A program made the translations under genes and the position numbers. Source: Belnapia sp. (lineage in GTDB: Bacteria > Pseudomonadota > Alphaproteobacteria > Acetobacterales > Acetobacteraceae). Taken from it: DNA of 12,036 bases. Each line of letters opens with the position of its first letter. The first letter of the stretch is position 1. The DNA lies in contig JAQGIA010000534.1 in NCBI GenBank assembly GCA_028291445.1, positions 1 to 12,036 of the forward strand, in the 5' to 3' direction. This document shows positions 11,836-12,036 of the stretch, one piece after another. The notes under the pieces are model-generated. The model worked only from the letters and a program-made list of their open reading frames with translations. It was not told where the DNA came from and did not search any database.

Positions 11836-12036
11836 ATGACGCTGGCCGAGGTACGGGAAGCAGCGGCACCGCCGGAGATCGCGGCGATCTATGCCGCCCT
11901 GCGCGCGGCCAGCGGCGTACCGCTGGTCAATCTCATCTACCGGCACCTCGCCACCATGGAGGGCGTGCTGCCTTGGGTCTGGGCGGCGATCCGCCCGCCG
12001 CTGGAGGATGGCAGCCTGGCGGCGGCGCGGGACCGG
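11836..12036 (+). CDS. Probable DehI-family protein (2-haloacid dehalogenase group I fold), 5' part only
   Basis: The first 67 codons are present; the gene continues past the right edge. The ATG at 11836 has GAGG (11825-11828) at 7 nt. The segment PPEIAAIYAALRAASGVPLVNLIYRHLATMEG, then LPWVWAAIRPPL, follows the N-terminal pattern of DehI-type proteins: an E-I/M-x-x-x-Y-x-x-L/I-R start, then VPxVxxxxRxLATxPGxLPxxW. DehI of Pseudomonas hydrolyses D- and L-2-haloacids to hydroxyacids. Most chromosomal homologues are uncharacterised, so dehalogenase activity is not implied. No signal peptide is seen. It is separated from the MBL gene by a stem-loop and a repeat, so it is likely its own unit. Assignment is from a short segment recalled from the family. 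Confidence 0.6.
   Translation, partial: MTLAEVREAAAPPEIAAIYAALRAASGVPLVNLIYRHLATMEGVLPWVWAAIRPPLEDGSLAAARDR

Noticed and set aside
10599..11837. Minus-strand open frame covering the exported MBL gene
   Set aside because: It spans the terminator hairpin and the intergenic spacer, and contains no domain; the plus-strand gene has signal peptide and zinc motifs.

Overview
The window is GC-rich DNA (well above 60% GC by eye), with strong GC codon-third bias and mostly AGGAGG/GGGAG-type ribosome sites. It holds three orphan periplasmic solute-binding proteins (one DctP, two Bug/TctC) and several catabolic enzymes. This combination is typical of environmental Alphaproteobacteria, most likely Acetobacteraceae of the Roseomonas type. 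The taxonomic call is inference; there is no rRNA or tRNA to confirm it.

Layout. Left edge (1-860, minus strand): the N-terminal part of a secreted SGNH/GDSL hydrolase, preceded by a single-domain cupin. Divergent from the cupin is a TRAP-type DctP binding protein (950-1954) with no DctQ/DctM membrane genes beside it. It converges on a small Gly/Tyr-rich lipoprotein (1982-2245, minus). Next is a tightly overlapping plus-strand operon (2429-4496): a PcaC-like carboxymuconolactone decarboxylase, a beta-hydroxyacid dehydrogenase (3-hydroxyisobutyrate dehydrogenase family) and an AHL-lactonase-like metallo-beta-lactamase (MBL) hydrolase, joined by ATGA and TGATG overlaps. A Bug binding protein (4500-5468, minus) converges on it. 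Divergent from that Bug gene runs a second plus-strand operon: alpha-methylacyl-CoA racemase, an acyl-CoA dehydrogenase resembling long-chain ACADL, and a second Bug protein (5622-8995). Its 3' end overlaps a convergent acyl-CoA synthetase (8982-10505, minus). Divergent from the synthetase is a Tat-exported MBL-fold hydrolase (10683-11672), then a strong hairpin, then the first 67 codons of a probable DehI-family gene that runs off the right edge.

How the genes may fit together. The synthetase, racemase and ACADL-like dehydrogenase form a plausible entry module for alpha-methyl-branched carboxylic acids: activate to CoA, invert the 2-methyl centre, then desaturate. The decarboxylase, dehydrogenase and lactonase-like genes look like a second small catabolic module acting on a lactone or hydroxy-acid. 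The Bug and DctP proteins suggest carboxylate capture at the periplasm. Substrates cannot be read from sequence alone.

No CRISPR array, insertion sequence, phage gene, tRNA or rRNA was seen. No region looks like a wholly new system. The most interesting features are the two catabolic modules, a 17-bp perfect palindrome ahead of one of them, a 19-codon upstream ORF fused by GTGA overlap to a Bug gene, two hairpins carrying stop codons in their loops, and repeats in the divergent and leader regions.
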